Below are positions 1 to 8,108 of a DNA stretch of 57,603 nucleotides, one piece after another. The DNA comes from JACQAI01 sp035507915 (lineage in GTDB: Bacteria > Pseudomonadota > Alphaproteobacteria > Elsterales > Elsteraceae): positions 1-57,603 of the forward strand of contig DATJNS010000202.1 in the NCBI GenBank assembly GCA_035507915.1. Direction: 5' to 3'. Made by a program: the position numbers and the translations under genes. Below the pieces are notes generated by a model, which saw only the letters and a list, made by a program, of their open reading frames with translations, was not told the origin of the DNA and did no database searches. Position 1 is the stretch's first letter. Each line of letters starts with the position of its first letter.

Positions 1-948
1 CTAGCGCGCGGCGACGCGGGCTTCGATCGCGTCCCAGACCTGGCGCTCGAGGGTCGCGCCGTCGAGCCGGTTGATCTCCTGGATGCCGGTCGGCGAGGTG
101 ACGTTGATCTCGGTGAGATAGTCGCCGATCACGTCGATGCCGACGAACACCAGGCCGCGCGCCCGCAGCTCGGGCCCGATCGCGGCGCAGATGTCGTGCT
201 CGCGCGGCGTCAGGCTCGTCTTGGTCGCCTTGCCGCCGACATGCAGATTGGCGCGCGCCTCGCCTTGCGCCGGCACGCGGCTGACCGCGCCGACGGCGAC
301 GCCGTCGACCAGGATCACGCGCTTGTCGCCCTGGCGGACCTCGGGCAGGTAGCGCTGCACGATCACGGGCTCGCGGCCGAGCCGGGTGAACATCTCGAGC
401 AGCGAATTCAGGTTCTCGTCATCGGGCGTGATGTGGAACACGCCGGCGCCGCCGTTGCCGAACAGCGGCTTGACGATGATGTCGCGGTGCTCGCGCCGGA
501 ACGCGCGGATCTCCTCGGGATGCGAGGCGATCAGGGTCGGCGGCATCAGCTCGGGGAAGTGCGTGACGAACAGCTTCTCGGGCGCGTTGCGCACGTGCGC
601 CGGATCGTTGACCACCAGGGTCTCGGGGTGGATGTGCTCGAGCAGATGGGTCGCCGTGATGTACGCCATGTCGAACGGCGGATCTTGGCGCATCAGCACG
701 ACGTCGAAGCCGGCGAGATCGGTCGCCTCGGGCGCGCCCAGCGTGTAGTGGTTGCCGCGCTCGCGCCGCACGTCGAGCGTCCGCGTGTAGGCGAACACCC
801 GGCCGTGCCGCAAGCTCATGTCCTGCGGCAGGTAGTGGAACAGCTCGTGGCCGCGGCGGCGCGCCTCGAGCGCGATCACGAACGTCGAGTCGGCGTCGAT
901 GTTGACCGATTCGATGGGATCCATCTGGATCGCGACGCGAAGCGTCAT
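1..948 (-). CDS. gshB: Glutathione synthetase
   Basis: The product is 315 residues, the usual size of prokaryotic GshB, which ligates glycine to gamma-glutamylcysteine with ATP in the cytosol. The N-terminus MTLRVAIQMDPIESVN is the classic GshB start with the MDP(I) motif. An ATP-grasp domain follows, with VMRQDPPFDMAY, NDPAHVRNAPEKL, VKPLFGNGGAGV and the C-terminal EINVTSPTGIQEI metal and substrate segment. The ATG at 948 is chosen because the longer open frame upstream is the shadow of the neighbouring gene. The stop codon occupies bases 1-3, so the gene is complete. It lies 17 bases after the SirB1-like gene and is probably the last gene seen of a minus-strand operon. Confidence 0.96.
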   Translation of the reverse strand: MTLRVAIQMDPIESVNIDADSTFVIALEARRRGHELFHYLPQDMSLRHGRVFAYTRTLDVRRERGNHYTLGAPEATDLAGFDVVLMRQDPPFDMAYITATHLLEHIHPETLVVNDPAHVRNAPEKLFVTHFPELMPPTLIASHPEEIRAFRREHRDIIVKPLFGNGGAGVFHITPDDENLNSLLEMFTRLGREPVIVQRYLPEVRQGDKRVILVDGVAVGAVSRVPAQGEARANLHVGGKATKTSLTPREHDICAAIGPELRARGLVFVGIDVIGDYLTEINVTSPTGIQEINRLDGATLERQVWDAIEARVAAR

Positions 949-965
949 GGTGTGCGGCCCGTCGG

Positions 966-1799
966 TTAGTTGAGCTTGGCGCGCATGCGCTGCAGCAGCG
1001 CCGCCATGGTGTGGCGCGCCGTCTCGTTGTCGGCGATCGCGAGGAAGCGCTCGATCGCGGCGGTCGCGGCGCCGAGATTGCCGAGATGGGCGTGCAAGAG
1101 GCCGGCCTCGCGCCACAGCTCGCTCTGGTCGGGCGCGAACAGCAGCATCACGTCGATCACGCGCACCGCCTCGGCGATCCGGTCGGCGCCGATCAGCCGG
1201 AGCTTGATGTTGTTCTGCAGGCGCAGCAGGACCGCGCGGTCGGACACCGGCGCGTAGTGCTGGGGCGCGAGCTCGGCGTCGGCGCCCGCGGTGCCGCGCA
1301 GCAGCTCGCGCAGCGCGCCGGCGTCGGGCAGCTTGCCCTGGTTGAACGGGTCGACGATGGCGCGGCCGTCGGCCGCCTCGAGCCGCACCAGGAAATGGCC
1401 GGGGAATGCCAGGCCGACCATGTCCCAGCCCTGGGCTCGCGCGGCGTGCATGTAGAGGATGCCGAGCGTCACCGGCAGGCCGCGCCGGCGATCGATCACG
1501 CGCATCAGGTTGGCGTTCTGCAGATCGTCGTAGGTGTCGCCGTCGCCGCGATAGCCGTGCTTGCCGAGGATCGTCTGGTTGAGCGCCGCGGCGCGCGCCG
1601 CCAGCGACGGCGCGGCGTCGCACGCGCCGACATCGAGCGCGAGCTGCGCCAGATGGTCGCGATAGCGCGCCAGACCGACCTGCCGGCGCTCGAGCGACGC
1701 CAGCGCGAGCGCCGCCTCGCCGAGATCGAGCCGATCCGACCGGCTCGCCGCGATTTCGCGCAGCACGGTCTCGGCCCAGTCGGCGGGAACGCTATCCAT
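966..1799 (-). CDS. SirB1/transglutaminase-like protein with TPR-like C-terminus
   Basis: This 277-residue protein resembles the SirB1 (YchA) family. The central segment has ILGKHGYRGDGDTYDDLQNANL, GLPVTLGILYMHAARAQGW and the conserved GLAFPGHFLVRL. The C-terminal part (about 200-277) is helical and TPR-like (APDQSELWREAGLLHAHLG, then an AIERFL helix). The family has a transglutaminase-like fold, but no enzymatic role is well established. It lies between the BON lipoprotein gene and gshB in the same orientation, so it is probably co-transcribed with them. The ATG at 1799 is the natural start. Confidence 0.85.
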   Translation of the reverse strand: MDSVPADWAETVLREIAASRSDRLDLGEAALALASLERRQVGLARYRDHLAQLALDVGACDAAPSLAARAAALNQTILGKHGYRGDGDTYDDLQNANLMRVIDRRRGLPVTLGILYMHAARAQGWDMVGLAFPGHFLVRLEAADGRAIVDPFNQGKLPDAGALRELLRGTAGADAELAPQHYAPVSDRAVLLRLQNNIKLRLIGADRIAEAVRVIDVMLLFAPDQSELWREAGLLHAHLGNLGAATAAIERFLAIADNETARHTMAALLQRMRAKLN

Positions 1800-1805
1800 G
1801 ATGCA

Positions 1806-2564
1806 TCATGACGGCTTGTCGGGCGCGGGCAACGGCGCCGTGTCGACCGGCGCCCGATCGGGCGCGGCGGCCGGCGCCGGCTCGGGCGTCGATGCCGTGC
1901 CGCCCGGCGCGGGTGCCGGCGTGCCGGTCGCCTGGGTGGCCGGCCGGCTGGCCGGCGCCGCCTGGTCCTTGACGCGCACGAAGCTGACCACGCGCTTCAC
2001 ATAATTCAGGTTGCGGGCGTAGTTCGTCACCCGGGCGAGCTCGTCCTGGCTTTGCGCGACGCCCATCAGATAGACGGTGCCGTCGACCGTCTCGACCGAG
2101 TAGTTGACCGACTGGATCGAGCGGTCGAACAGGATGTCGGAGCGGAGCTGGGTCGAGATCCAGACGTCGCGCGAGTAGTCGCCGACGCCGCTCTCCTTGC
2201 CGACCTTGATCTCGTCCATCACCTGGCGCACGCCGTCGACCTGCCAGACCAGCTTGACGGCCTGGAGCCGCATCTCCGACGTCGGCACCGTGCCGGTCAG
2301 CAGCACGCGTCCCTCGTTCACCGACAGATCGACCTTCTGCAGCATGTCCATCGACGCGTTCATCCACTTCTCGTTGATGTCGGCGCGGATGCGCGTGTCG
2401 TCGAGCGCGCCGCCCAGGCCGCGATCCTCGGATGCCGCGACGCCGGCGCTCGCGGCGCCGCCGAGCGCAAGCCCGACGCAGCCGGACAATCCGCCCGCCA
2501 TGCTCGACAGCATGACGGCGACGCCGATCGTCAACCCCATCCGCCCGACACCACGCGTGCGCAT
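1806..2564 (-). CDS. BON-domain lipoprotein
   Basis: The product is 252 residues. A signal segment ends in a lipobox-like GLSGC, so Cys29 would be lipidated. Two BON domains follow (about residues 50-120 and 125-200): DDTRIRADINEKWM ... VNEGRVLLTGTVP and DVWISTQLRSDILFDRSIQSVNY ... VDGTVYLMGVAQSQDEL. The C-terminal tail is low-complexity and rich in Pro and Ala. The ATG at 2564 is preferred over 2594 because GGGGAG stands just upstream. BON lipoproteins such as DolP support outer-membrane integrity, and the yraN/rsmI context agrees: in enterobacteria dolP (yraP) also sits near yraL-yraM-yraN. Confidence 0.88.
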   Translation of the reverse strand: MRTRGVGRMGLTIGVAVMLSSMAGGLSGCVGLALGGAASAGVAASEDRGLGGALDDTRIRADINEKWMNASMDMLQKVDLSVNEGRVLLTGTVPTSEMRLQAVKLVWQVDGVRQVMDEIKVGKESGVGDYSRDVWISTQLRSDILFDRSIQSVNYSVETVDGTVYLMGVAQSQDELARVTNYARNLNYVKRVVSFVRVKDQAAPASRPATQATGTPAPAPGGTASTPEPAPAAAPDRAPVDTAPLPAPDKPS

Positions 2565-2615
2565 CTGGCTCCCCCGCTCGATTGGGCACCGCATAGCACG
2601 ATTCGGCTTGGCGCG

Positions 2616-2996
2616 TCAGCGACCCAGATCGTCGAGACGGCGCCACGCATCCGGCAGATGAACCGGGCGGCGCCACGCCGGCACGATCACGAGATCGCAG
2701 CGCACGTCGAGCCCCTGAAGCTGCGGTCGGCGCGCGACGAACCAGGCGCCGGCGCGCGCGATGCGCTGCTGCTGCATCGGACGCAGGGCGTCGAGCGCGT
2801 CGGCGCGGCTGACCCGCGCCTTGACCTCGACCAACGCCACCATGCCGCCGCGGCGCGCGATCAGATCGATCTCGCCGAACGGCGTGCGTTGGTTGCGCGC
2901 GACGATGCGATAGCCCTTGGCGATCAGCCAGCACGCCGCCAGGCGCTCGGCCCACCGGCCGCGGCGCAGCGCGGCGCGCCGCGTGGCCGCGGTCAC
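2616..2996 (-). CDS. yraN: YraN family (UPF0102) nuclease-fold protein
   Basis: This 126-residue protein has the full UPF0102 signature: an N-terminal helix with GRWAERLAACWLIAKGYRIVARN, then TPFGEIDLIARRGGMVALVEVKAR. The E-ID and EVK positions match the restriction-endonuclease-like D-ExK core. It sits directly downstream of rsmI, as in most proteobacteria. The cellular role of the family is unclear; a DNA-processing or nuclease activity is inferred from the fold. Confidence 0.92.
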   Translation of the reverse strand: MTAATRRAALRRGRWAERLAACWLIAKGYRIVARNQRTPFGEIDLIARRGGMVALVEVKARVSRADALDALRPMQQQRIARAGAWFVARRPQLQGLDVRCDLVIVPAWRRPVHLPDAWRRLDDLGR

Positions 2997-3006
2997 GGTC
3001 GTCGCC

Positions 3007-3981
3007 TCACGGCTCGGCGTCCGGCGGGCGGGTCAACGCCAGCGCGCGCGCATAGACCTCGCGGCGCGGTCGGCCGGTCGCCTTGGCGACCGCGTCGGCG
3101 GCGTCGCGCAGCGACTGGTGTGCCAGCGCGTCGCGCAACAGGTCGTCGAGCGTGGGCGTGTCCGTCGCCGCTTCGGCGGGCGGCCCGACCACGACCACGA
3201 CTTCGCCCTTGGGCGGTCCGGCCTCGCGGTAGTGCGCCGCGAGGGCCGAGAGGCCGCCGCGACGCATCTCCTCGAAGCGCTTGGTGAGCTCGCGGCCGAC
3301 CGCGGCGTCGCGCTCGCCGAGCTGCGCGTGCATGTCGGCCAGCGTATCGGCGAGCCGGCGCGCCGATTCGAAGAACACCAGGCTGGCCGGCACCGCGGCG
3401 AGCTCGGCCAACGTGCGGCGCCGCCGCTCGGCGCGCGAATCGAGGAAGCCGGCGAACAGGAAGCGGTCGGTCGGCAGGCCCGACAGCACGAGCGCGGCGA
3501 GCACCGCGGACGCGCCCGGCAGCCCCGTGACCGGCAGGCCGGCCGCGACGGCCGCGCGCACCAGCTTGAAGCCGGGATCGGAGATCAGCGGCGTGCCGGC
3601 GTCCGACACCAGCGCCACCACCGCGCCCGCGGCGAGCCGCGCCAGGAGCCCGGGACGGACGCGCTCGGCGTTGTGATCGTGGTAGGCGATCAGCCGGGTC
3701 GCGATGCCGTAGCGCATGAACAGCTTGGCGGTGACGCGCGTATCTTCGGAGGCGACCAGATCGGCGCCGCGCAGCACGTCGAGCGCGCGCACCGTAATGT
3801 CGCCACTATTGCCGATCGGAGTGGCGACGACATAGAGGCCGGGCGCCGGTTTACTTGGCTCGTTGCCCTGACTACCGTCGGGGGCCGCGGGCGCGCGCCG
3901 CGCCTTGCCGGAGGAACCCCCGCGTGACGGATCCCGGGATGCGGCCGGAGAAGCAGATGGTTGGCGCAGCGCGCGCGACAC
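3007..3981 (-). CDS. rsmI: 16S rRNA (cytidine1402-2'-O)-methyltransferase RsmI
   Basis: This is a tetrapyrrole-methylase-fold enzyme that 2'-O-methylates C1402 in the 30S P site with SAM. Visible motifs are GLYVVATPIGNSGDIT (usual form NLGDIT; Ser here is a small departure), ASEDTRVT, ALVSDAGTPLISDPG, GLPGASAVLAALVLSGLP, FLFAGFL, and a C-terminal YARAL helix. The start is uncertain. The conserved part begins near 3850, with no ATG, GTG or TTG just before it. The first usable codon is GTG at 3981 after AGGA, which gives an Ala/Pro/Lys-rich N-terminal tail and makes the gene overlap the start of the divergent LpoA-like gene. Confidence 0.9.
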   Translation of the reverse strand: MSRALRQPSASPAASRDPSRGGSSGKARRAPAAPDGSQGNEPSKPAPGLYVVATPIGNSGDITVRALDVLRGADLVASEDTRVTAKLFMRYGIATRLIAYHDHNAERVRPGLLARLAAGAVVALVSDAGTPLISDPGFKLVRAAVAAGLPVTGLPGASAVLAALVLSGLPTDRFLFAGFLDSRAERRRRTLAELAAVPASLVFFESARRLADTLADMHAQLGERDAAVGRELTKRFEEMRRGGLSALAAHYREAGPPKGEVVVVVGPPAEAATDTPTLDDLLRDALAHQSLRDAADAVAKATGRPRREVYARALALTRPPDAEP

Positions 3982-5456
3982 GCTCGGGATCCTGGCCGGT
4001 TTCCTGGCGGCGGGTTTCGTGGCTGCTCGCGGGGCTGGGCCTCGCACTGGCGACCGCCTGCGCGCCGACCTCCAAAGTAGCCACGCCGCCGTCGGCGGCG
4101 CAAGCCAGGCCGCCCGCGCCCCAGGAGACGCCGCCGCTGGGCACGATCGCGCTGCCGCCGTTGCCACCCGGCAGCGCGCCGCCGCCGTTCGCGCCGCCGC
4201 CGGGTGGGGCGCCCGGCGCGCCGCCCGGTTCGCCGCCCGGAACACCGGGCGTGCTGCCCCCCGGCGCGCCGCCGGGTACGACCGGCGAGACGGCGCCGCC
4301 GGCCGAGGGCGAGCCGGGTGCCGTGACCCAGCTGCCGACCGTCACGATCCAGGCCGGCACCCACGTCGCCATCCTGTTGCCGCTGTCGGGTCCCGACGCG
4401 CGGATCGGGCACGCGCTGCTCGACGCCGCCGAGCTCGCGGTGTTCGATTTCGGCGACGACAATTTCGTGCTCGACGCCTACGACACCGAGAAGAACGGCG
4501 CCGCCGCCGCCGCCCAGAAGGCGTTGACCGACGGCGCCCAGCTGATTCTCGGTCCGCTGTTCGCGCGCTCGGTCGCCGAGGTCGCCAACGTCGCGCGGGC
4601 CCAGAACGTCAACGTCATCAGCTTCTCGAACGACCGCTCGGTCGCCGGGCCCGGCATCTTCCTGATGGGCTTGCCGCCGTCCGATTCGATCTTGCGCGCG
4701 CTCGCCTACGCGCGCTCGCAAGGCGTCACCCGCTGGGCGGCGCTGCTGCCGTCCGACACGCTGGGCGATCGCATCGCCGCCACCGTCCAGCTGGCCGCCC
4801 AGAAGCTCGACGCCGAGGTCGTGCGGATCGAGCACTACGATCCGGGCGGCGACGCCGCCAACGCGGTCAAGCGCGTCGCCGAGTTCGAGCGCCGGCACGC
4901 CGCCTACATCGCCAGCAATCCCGCGGTCCCGCCCGCCGCGCTCAGCCGCAACAAGCCGCAGACCACGGGAGAGGTCGACTACCAGGCCCTCGTGCTCGGC
5001 GAGGCCGGTCAACGCCTGCGCTCGATCGCCTCGCTGCTGCCGTTCTACGACATCGATCCGGCGCAGGTGCACGTGATCGGCACGCCGGCCTGGGAGGACC
5101 AGAGCCTGGCGGGCGAGCCGGCGCTGGTCGGCGCGTGGTTCGCCGCGCCCGATCCGTCGAGCCGGGCCAATTTCGAGCGCAAGTACCGGGAGACCTACGC
5201 GCGCTCCGCGCCGCGCATCGCCACCCTGGCCTACGACGCGGCCGGCCTCGCCGCGGTGCTGGCGCGCCTCCACGGCACGCCGGACTTCTCGGCCGCGACC
5301 CTGACTTCGCCTTCGGGGTTCGCCGGCGTCGACGGCATCTTCCGCTTCGCGTCGGACGGGGTGGTCGAGCGCGGGCTCGCCGTGCTTCAGCTCGATCGCC
5401 GCTCGATGCAGGTGATCAGCCCGGCGCCGACGAGCTTCGAGACGCCGGTGCAGTAG
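3924..5456 (+). CDS. LpoA-like penicillin-binding protein activator lipoprotein
   Basis: The product is 510 residues. GTG at 3924 is preceded by GAGGAA at the right distance; an in-frame ATG at 3939 is the alternative. A signal anchor (about 30-45) ends in LATAC, making Cys46 the probable lipidated residue. A Pro/Gly/Ala linker (about 55-135) with repeated PPG and GAP units follows. From residue 145 there is a periplasmic-binding-protein fold (GTHVAILLPLSGPDARIG, LILGPLFARSVAEVA, VNVISFSNDRSVAG), as in the C-terminal half of LpoA/YraM. LpoA stimulates PBP1A; activator function here is inferred from fold and from the rsmI-yraN neighbourhood. Confidence 0.85.
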   Translation: MTDPGMRPEKQMVGAARATRSGSWPVSWRRVSWLLAGLGLALATACAPTSKVATPPSAAQARPPAPQETPPLGTIALPPLPPGSAPPPFAPPPGGAPGAPPGSPPGTPGVLPPGAPPGTTGETAPPAEGEPGAVTQLPTVTIQAGTHVAILLPLSGPDARIGHALLDAAELAVFDFGDDNFVLDAYDTEKNGAAAAAQKALTDGAQLILGPLFARSVAEVANVARAQNVNVISFSNDRSVAGPGIFLMGLPPSDSILRALAYARSQGVTRWAALLPSDTLGDRIAATVQLAAQKLDAEVVRIEHYDPGGDAANAVKRVAEFERRHAAYIASNPAVPPAALSRNKPQTTGEVDYQALVLGEAGQRLRSIASLLPFYDIDPAQVHVIGTPAWEDQSLAGEPALVGAWFAAPDPSSRANFERKYRETYARSAPRIATLAYDAAGLAAVLARLHGTPDFSAATLTSPSGFAGVDGIFRFASDGVVERGLAVLQLDRRSMQVISPAPTSFETPVQ

Positions 5457-5465
5457 CGGCGCCGC

Positions 5466-5942
5466 TCAAACGCTCTTGCGGTAGACGATGAACCCCGAGC
5501 GCTCGGCCACCGCGTCGTAGAGACGCCGCGCGGTCGCGTTGGTCTCGTGGGTCTGCCAGTAGACGCGGGTCGCGCCGCCCGCGCGGGCGCGCTCGTAGAC
5601 GCTTTCGATCAGCGCCCGGCCGATCCCCTGCCCGCGCGCGTCGGCGTGCGCGAACAGATCCTGCAGATAGCAGACCGGCCCCACCATCGTGGTGCTGCGG
5701 TGGAAGAGGTAGTGCGCGAGCCCGAGCAGCCGGCCGGCGCGCTCGGCGACCAGCGCGTGAACCGGCTCGTCGGCATCGAAGAAGCGCGCCCATGTGACGC
5801 GCGTGATCGCCGCGGGCAACGCGGTTGGCCCGACACGCTCGTAGAAGGCGTTATAGCCGTCCCACAGCGGCAGCCATCGATCGAAGTCGGCCGGGGCGAC
5901 GTCGCGGACGACCAGATCGGCGCTGTCAGACCGCGGGCGCAT
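5466..5942 (-). CDS. GNAT family N-acetyltransferase
   Basis: This 158-residue single-domain GNAT protein has the acetyl-CoA pyrophosphate loop ARGQGIGRALIESVYERA and the C-terminal segment YWQTHETNATARRLYDAVAERSGFIVYRK. The substrate cannot be read from the sequence. The start ATG at 5942 overlaps the end of the upstream TauD-like gene by 17 bases, which implies translational coupling. Confidence 0.88.
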   Translation of the reverse strand: MRPRSDSADLVVRDVAPADFDRWLPLWDGYNAFYERVGPTALPAAITRVTWARFFDADEPVHALVAERAGRLLGLAHYLFHRSTTMVGPVCYLQDLFAHADARGQGIGRALIESVYERARAGGATRVYWQTHETNATARRLYDAVAERSGFIVYRKSV

Positions 5943-6948
5943 CCTGCAGCGCGATCTCGATCGTGTCGTTGGCGCGATAGCCGAACTGGCGCGGGAAGCC
6001 GTCGGCGAGCGGACGCGGCTCGCGCATGCCGAGCCACAGGCGCAGCATGTGGCGCCGCCGGTGCGGCTCGGGCCAGTCCTCGAACCCGGTGCGCGAATGC
6101 ATCACGGTGTAGTTGTTGCAGAGCTGCATGTCGCCCGGGATCAGGTCCATGTCGAGGCGGAACCGCGCGCTGTAGGACAGCTCGGCGACCAGATCCAGCG
6201 CCTGGCTCTCCAGCGGCTCGAGCGGCCGGCCGAGCTTCTTGGCGCCGGCCTTGATCTGGTTGGCGACCAGCCGGCCGCTGACCACGCCGCCCGTGACGCC
6301 GAACACCGGGATGCGCTGCGGCGTCACCGGCGTGTCGCCGAGCGCCGCTTCGCGGCGGATGTAGTGGAAGCCGCGATAGAGCGGCGGCAGCAGCTCGGGA
6401 TGGGTGCGCGCGATCTCCGCGTGCACGGCGGTCGAGCTCACCAGGCTGCTGAGTCCGCCCGCCCGGGCGGCGCGCAGGCACAGCAGCCCGACGATCTCGC
6501 AGCCGTCGGTGTGGAACGGCAGGTGCGCGTTGGTCTCGTAGCCGCGCACGTCGATCTGGCCGTAGGGCCGGCCCTGGTCGAACACGTGGCCGAGCAGATC
6601 GCCTTGCGGGTTCTGGCGCAGCGGCACGCCGAGATGGGTGCCGATGCCGTAGAAGATCAGCCCGACCTCGTCGTCGCTGTAGCGCGCCATCGGCAGGCCG
6701 CGCACCACCACGAAGCCGCGGCCGTGGGCGATCTCGTCGAGATGGCGCGCCACGGTCGCGGCGAACCCCGGCAGCGGGAAGTGGTCCCGGGTCATCGCCT
6801 CGACCGGCAGACCCAGCGCCTGGACATGGCGCAGCGCCGCATCGATCTCGGCGATCTCGCCGGCCGAGAGGGTGTAGATCCAGCTCGGATCGTCGGCCAA
6901 TTCCGGGCCGCGCCAGGCCGATCGATCGCGTGCGGTCGCCTCAGTCAT
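5926..6948 (-). CDS. TauD/TfdA family Fe(II)/2-oxoglutarate dioxygenase
   Basis: The product is 340 residues. The facial triad is visible: H146 and D148 in FHTDG, and the distal H284 in TVMHSRTGF. Arg303 in HMLRLWL probably holds the 2-oxoglutarate carboxylate. The segment GFVVVRGLP is typical of the TfdA superfamily. The ATG at 6948 has GGAGAC upstream. It shares more with the longer TfdA-like subgroup (LCNNYTVMHSRTGFEDW) than with taurine dioxygenase itself. It is coupled to the GNAT gene and follows the luciferase-like monooxygenase gene by 22 bases. The substrate is unknown. Confidence 0.88.
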   Translation of the reverse strand: MTEATARDRSAWRGPELADDPSWIYTLSAGEIAEIDAALRHVQALGLPVEAMTRDHFPLPGFAATVARHLDEIAHGRGFVVVRGLPMARYSDDEVGLIFYGIGTHLGVPLRQNPQGDLLGHVFDQGRPYGQIDVRGYETNAHLPFHTDGCEIVGLLCLRAARAGGLSSLVSSTAVHAEIARTHPELLPPLYRGFHYIRREAALGDTPVTPQRIPVFGVTGGVVSGRLVANQIKAGAKKLGRPLEPLESQALDLVAELSYSARFRLDMDLIPGDMQLCNNYTVMHSRTGFEDWPEPHRRRHMLRLWLGMREPRPLADGFPRQFGYRANDTIEIALQDAPAV

Positions 6949-6970
6949 CGCTGTCTCCGCCGTCCCGACA

Positions 6971-8098
6971 TCACAAGTGTGCCTCGCGCAGGCCCAGGCG
7001 CGCCAGCCGCGGCAGCACCTCGGCGCAGAAATACGGCAGCTCGTCGGCGTAGTTGACCAGAGACACCGCGACACCCGTGAACCCGGCTTCGCTCAGCCGC
7101 GCGAGCGTGGCCGCGACCGTGTCGGGCGAGCCGTTGATCGGCAGCCCGCTCATGCCGTTGGCATAGTCGTCGCGCAGACGGCGGAACGCGTCGGGCGGAT
7201 GGTCCTCGGCGCGGATGTTGCGCAGCGCCAGGATGCTGTCGACCGCCGCCCAGTCGGCGTGGTCGACCACGACGTGGCGGTAGTAGGCCTCGGCCTCGGC
7301 GTCGGTCGGGCGGCACGTGATGACGCCGACGGTGTAGACGTCGATCTCGCGTCCGGCCGCGGCGGCCTGCGCCTTGACGTCGCGCACGTGTTGCGCCGAT
7401 TTCTCCAAGGTCGCGAGCTTGCTCGAGATGAACAGGGCGTCGCAGTTGCGCGCGGCGAACGCCTGGCCGGTCGGCGAGGCGCCGGCGTTCATGATCAAGG
7501 GGCGCGTGCCGCCGTACGGCTTCGGCTTCGCGCGCACGCGCTTCAGCTTGATGTAGGTGCCGTCGAAATCGAACTCGTCGGCGCGGCTCCACATCGCCTT
7601 GATGGCGTCGAGCCATTCCTGGGCGTAGGCGTAGCGGTCCTCGTGGTCGCGCTGCGCGACCCCGAACATCTCGAACTCGCCCTCGTTCCAGCCGCACACG
7701 ACGTTGAGGCCGAAGCGCCCCTCGCCGATGTGGTCGGCGGTGACGAATTCCTTGGCCGCGATCACGGGATGGATCAGCGGCGCGTGCACCGTGCCGAACA
7801 CGGTGATGTGCCGGGTCTTGGCGAGCAGGCCGGCCGCCCACGTCACGGTCTCGAGCGTGGCGCCTTGGTAGTCGGTGTCGCCGCCGTAGCCCTTCCAGCG
7901 CCCGATCGGCAGCATGAAGTCGATGCCCGCCGCGTCGGCCGCCTGCGCGAGCGCCAGGCAGTCGGACCAGCTGCCCGACCAGCGCTCGGGCACCAGGGTG
8001 ACGGCGCGACCCGACGAGCAGTTGGCGCCGAACAGCCCGAGCTTCAGGCGATTGCCGTTGTAGAGCGACAGCCGGCCGGCCAGCGCACCGTCGCGCAC
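6971..8098 (-). CDS. LLM-class flavin-dependent monooxygenase
   Basis: This 375-residue bacterial luciferase-like protein starts at a GTG at 8098. Family hallmarks are DFMLPIGRWKGYGG, the TRHITVFGTVHAPLIHP strand, FGLNVVCGWNEGEFEMFG, and RPLIMNAGASPTGQAFAARN, which contacts FMN phosphate. These resemble the RutA/alkanesulfonate-monooxygenase branch, which uses reduced FMN and O2. No flavin reductase is encoded nearby. It lies 10 bases downstream of the HpaB-like gene, which suggests a two-oxygenase operon followed by a TauD enzyme. Confidence 0.88.
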   Translation of the reverse strand: MRDGALAGRLSLYNGNRLKLGLFGANCSSGRAVTLVPERWSGSWSDCLALAQAADAAGIDFMLPIGRWKGYGGDTDYQGATLETVTWAAGLLAKTRHITVFGTVHAPLIHPVIAAKEFVTADHIGEGRFGLNVVCGWNEGEFEMFGVAQRDHEDRYAYAQEWLDAIKAMWSRADEFDFDGTYIKLKRVRAKPKPYGGTRPLIMNAGASPTGQAFAARNCDALFISSKLATLEKSAQHVRDVKAQAAAAGREIDVYTVGVITCRPTDAEAEAYYRHVVVDHADWAAVDSILALRNIRAEDHPPDAFRRLRDDYANGMSGLPINGSPDTVAATLARLSEAGFTGVAVSLVNYADELPYFCAEVLPRLARLGLREAHL

Positions 8099-8108
8099 GT
8101 CGGCGGCC

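Noticed and set aside
1806..2594. Longer BON lipoprotein from ATG 2594
   Set aside because: No ribosome-binding site; 2564 has GGGGAG and gives a normal signal peptide.
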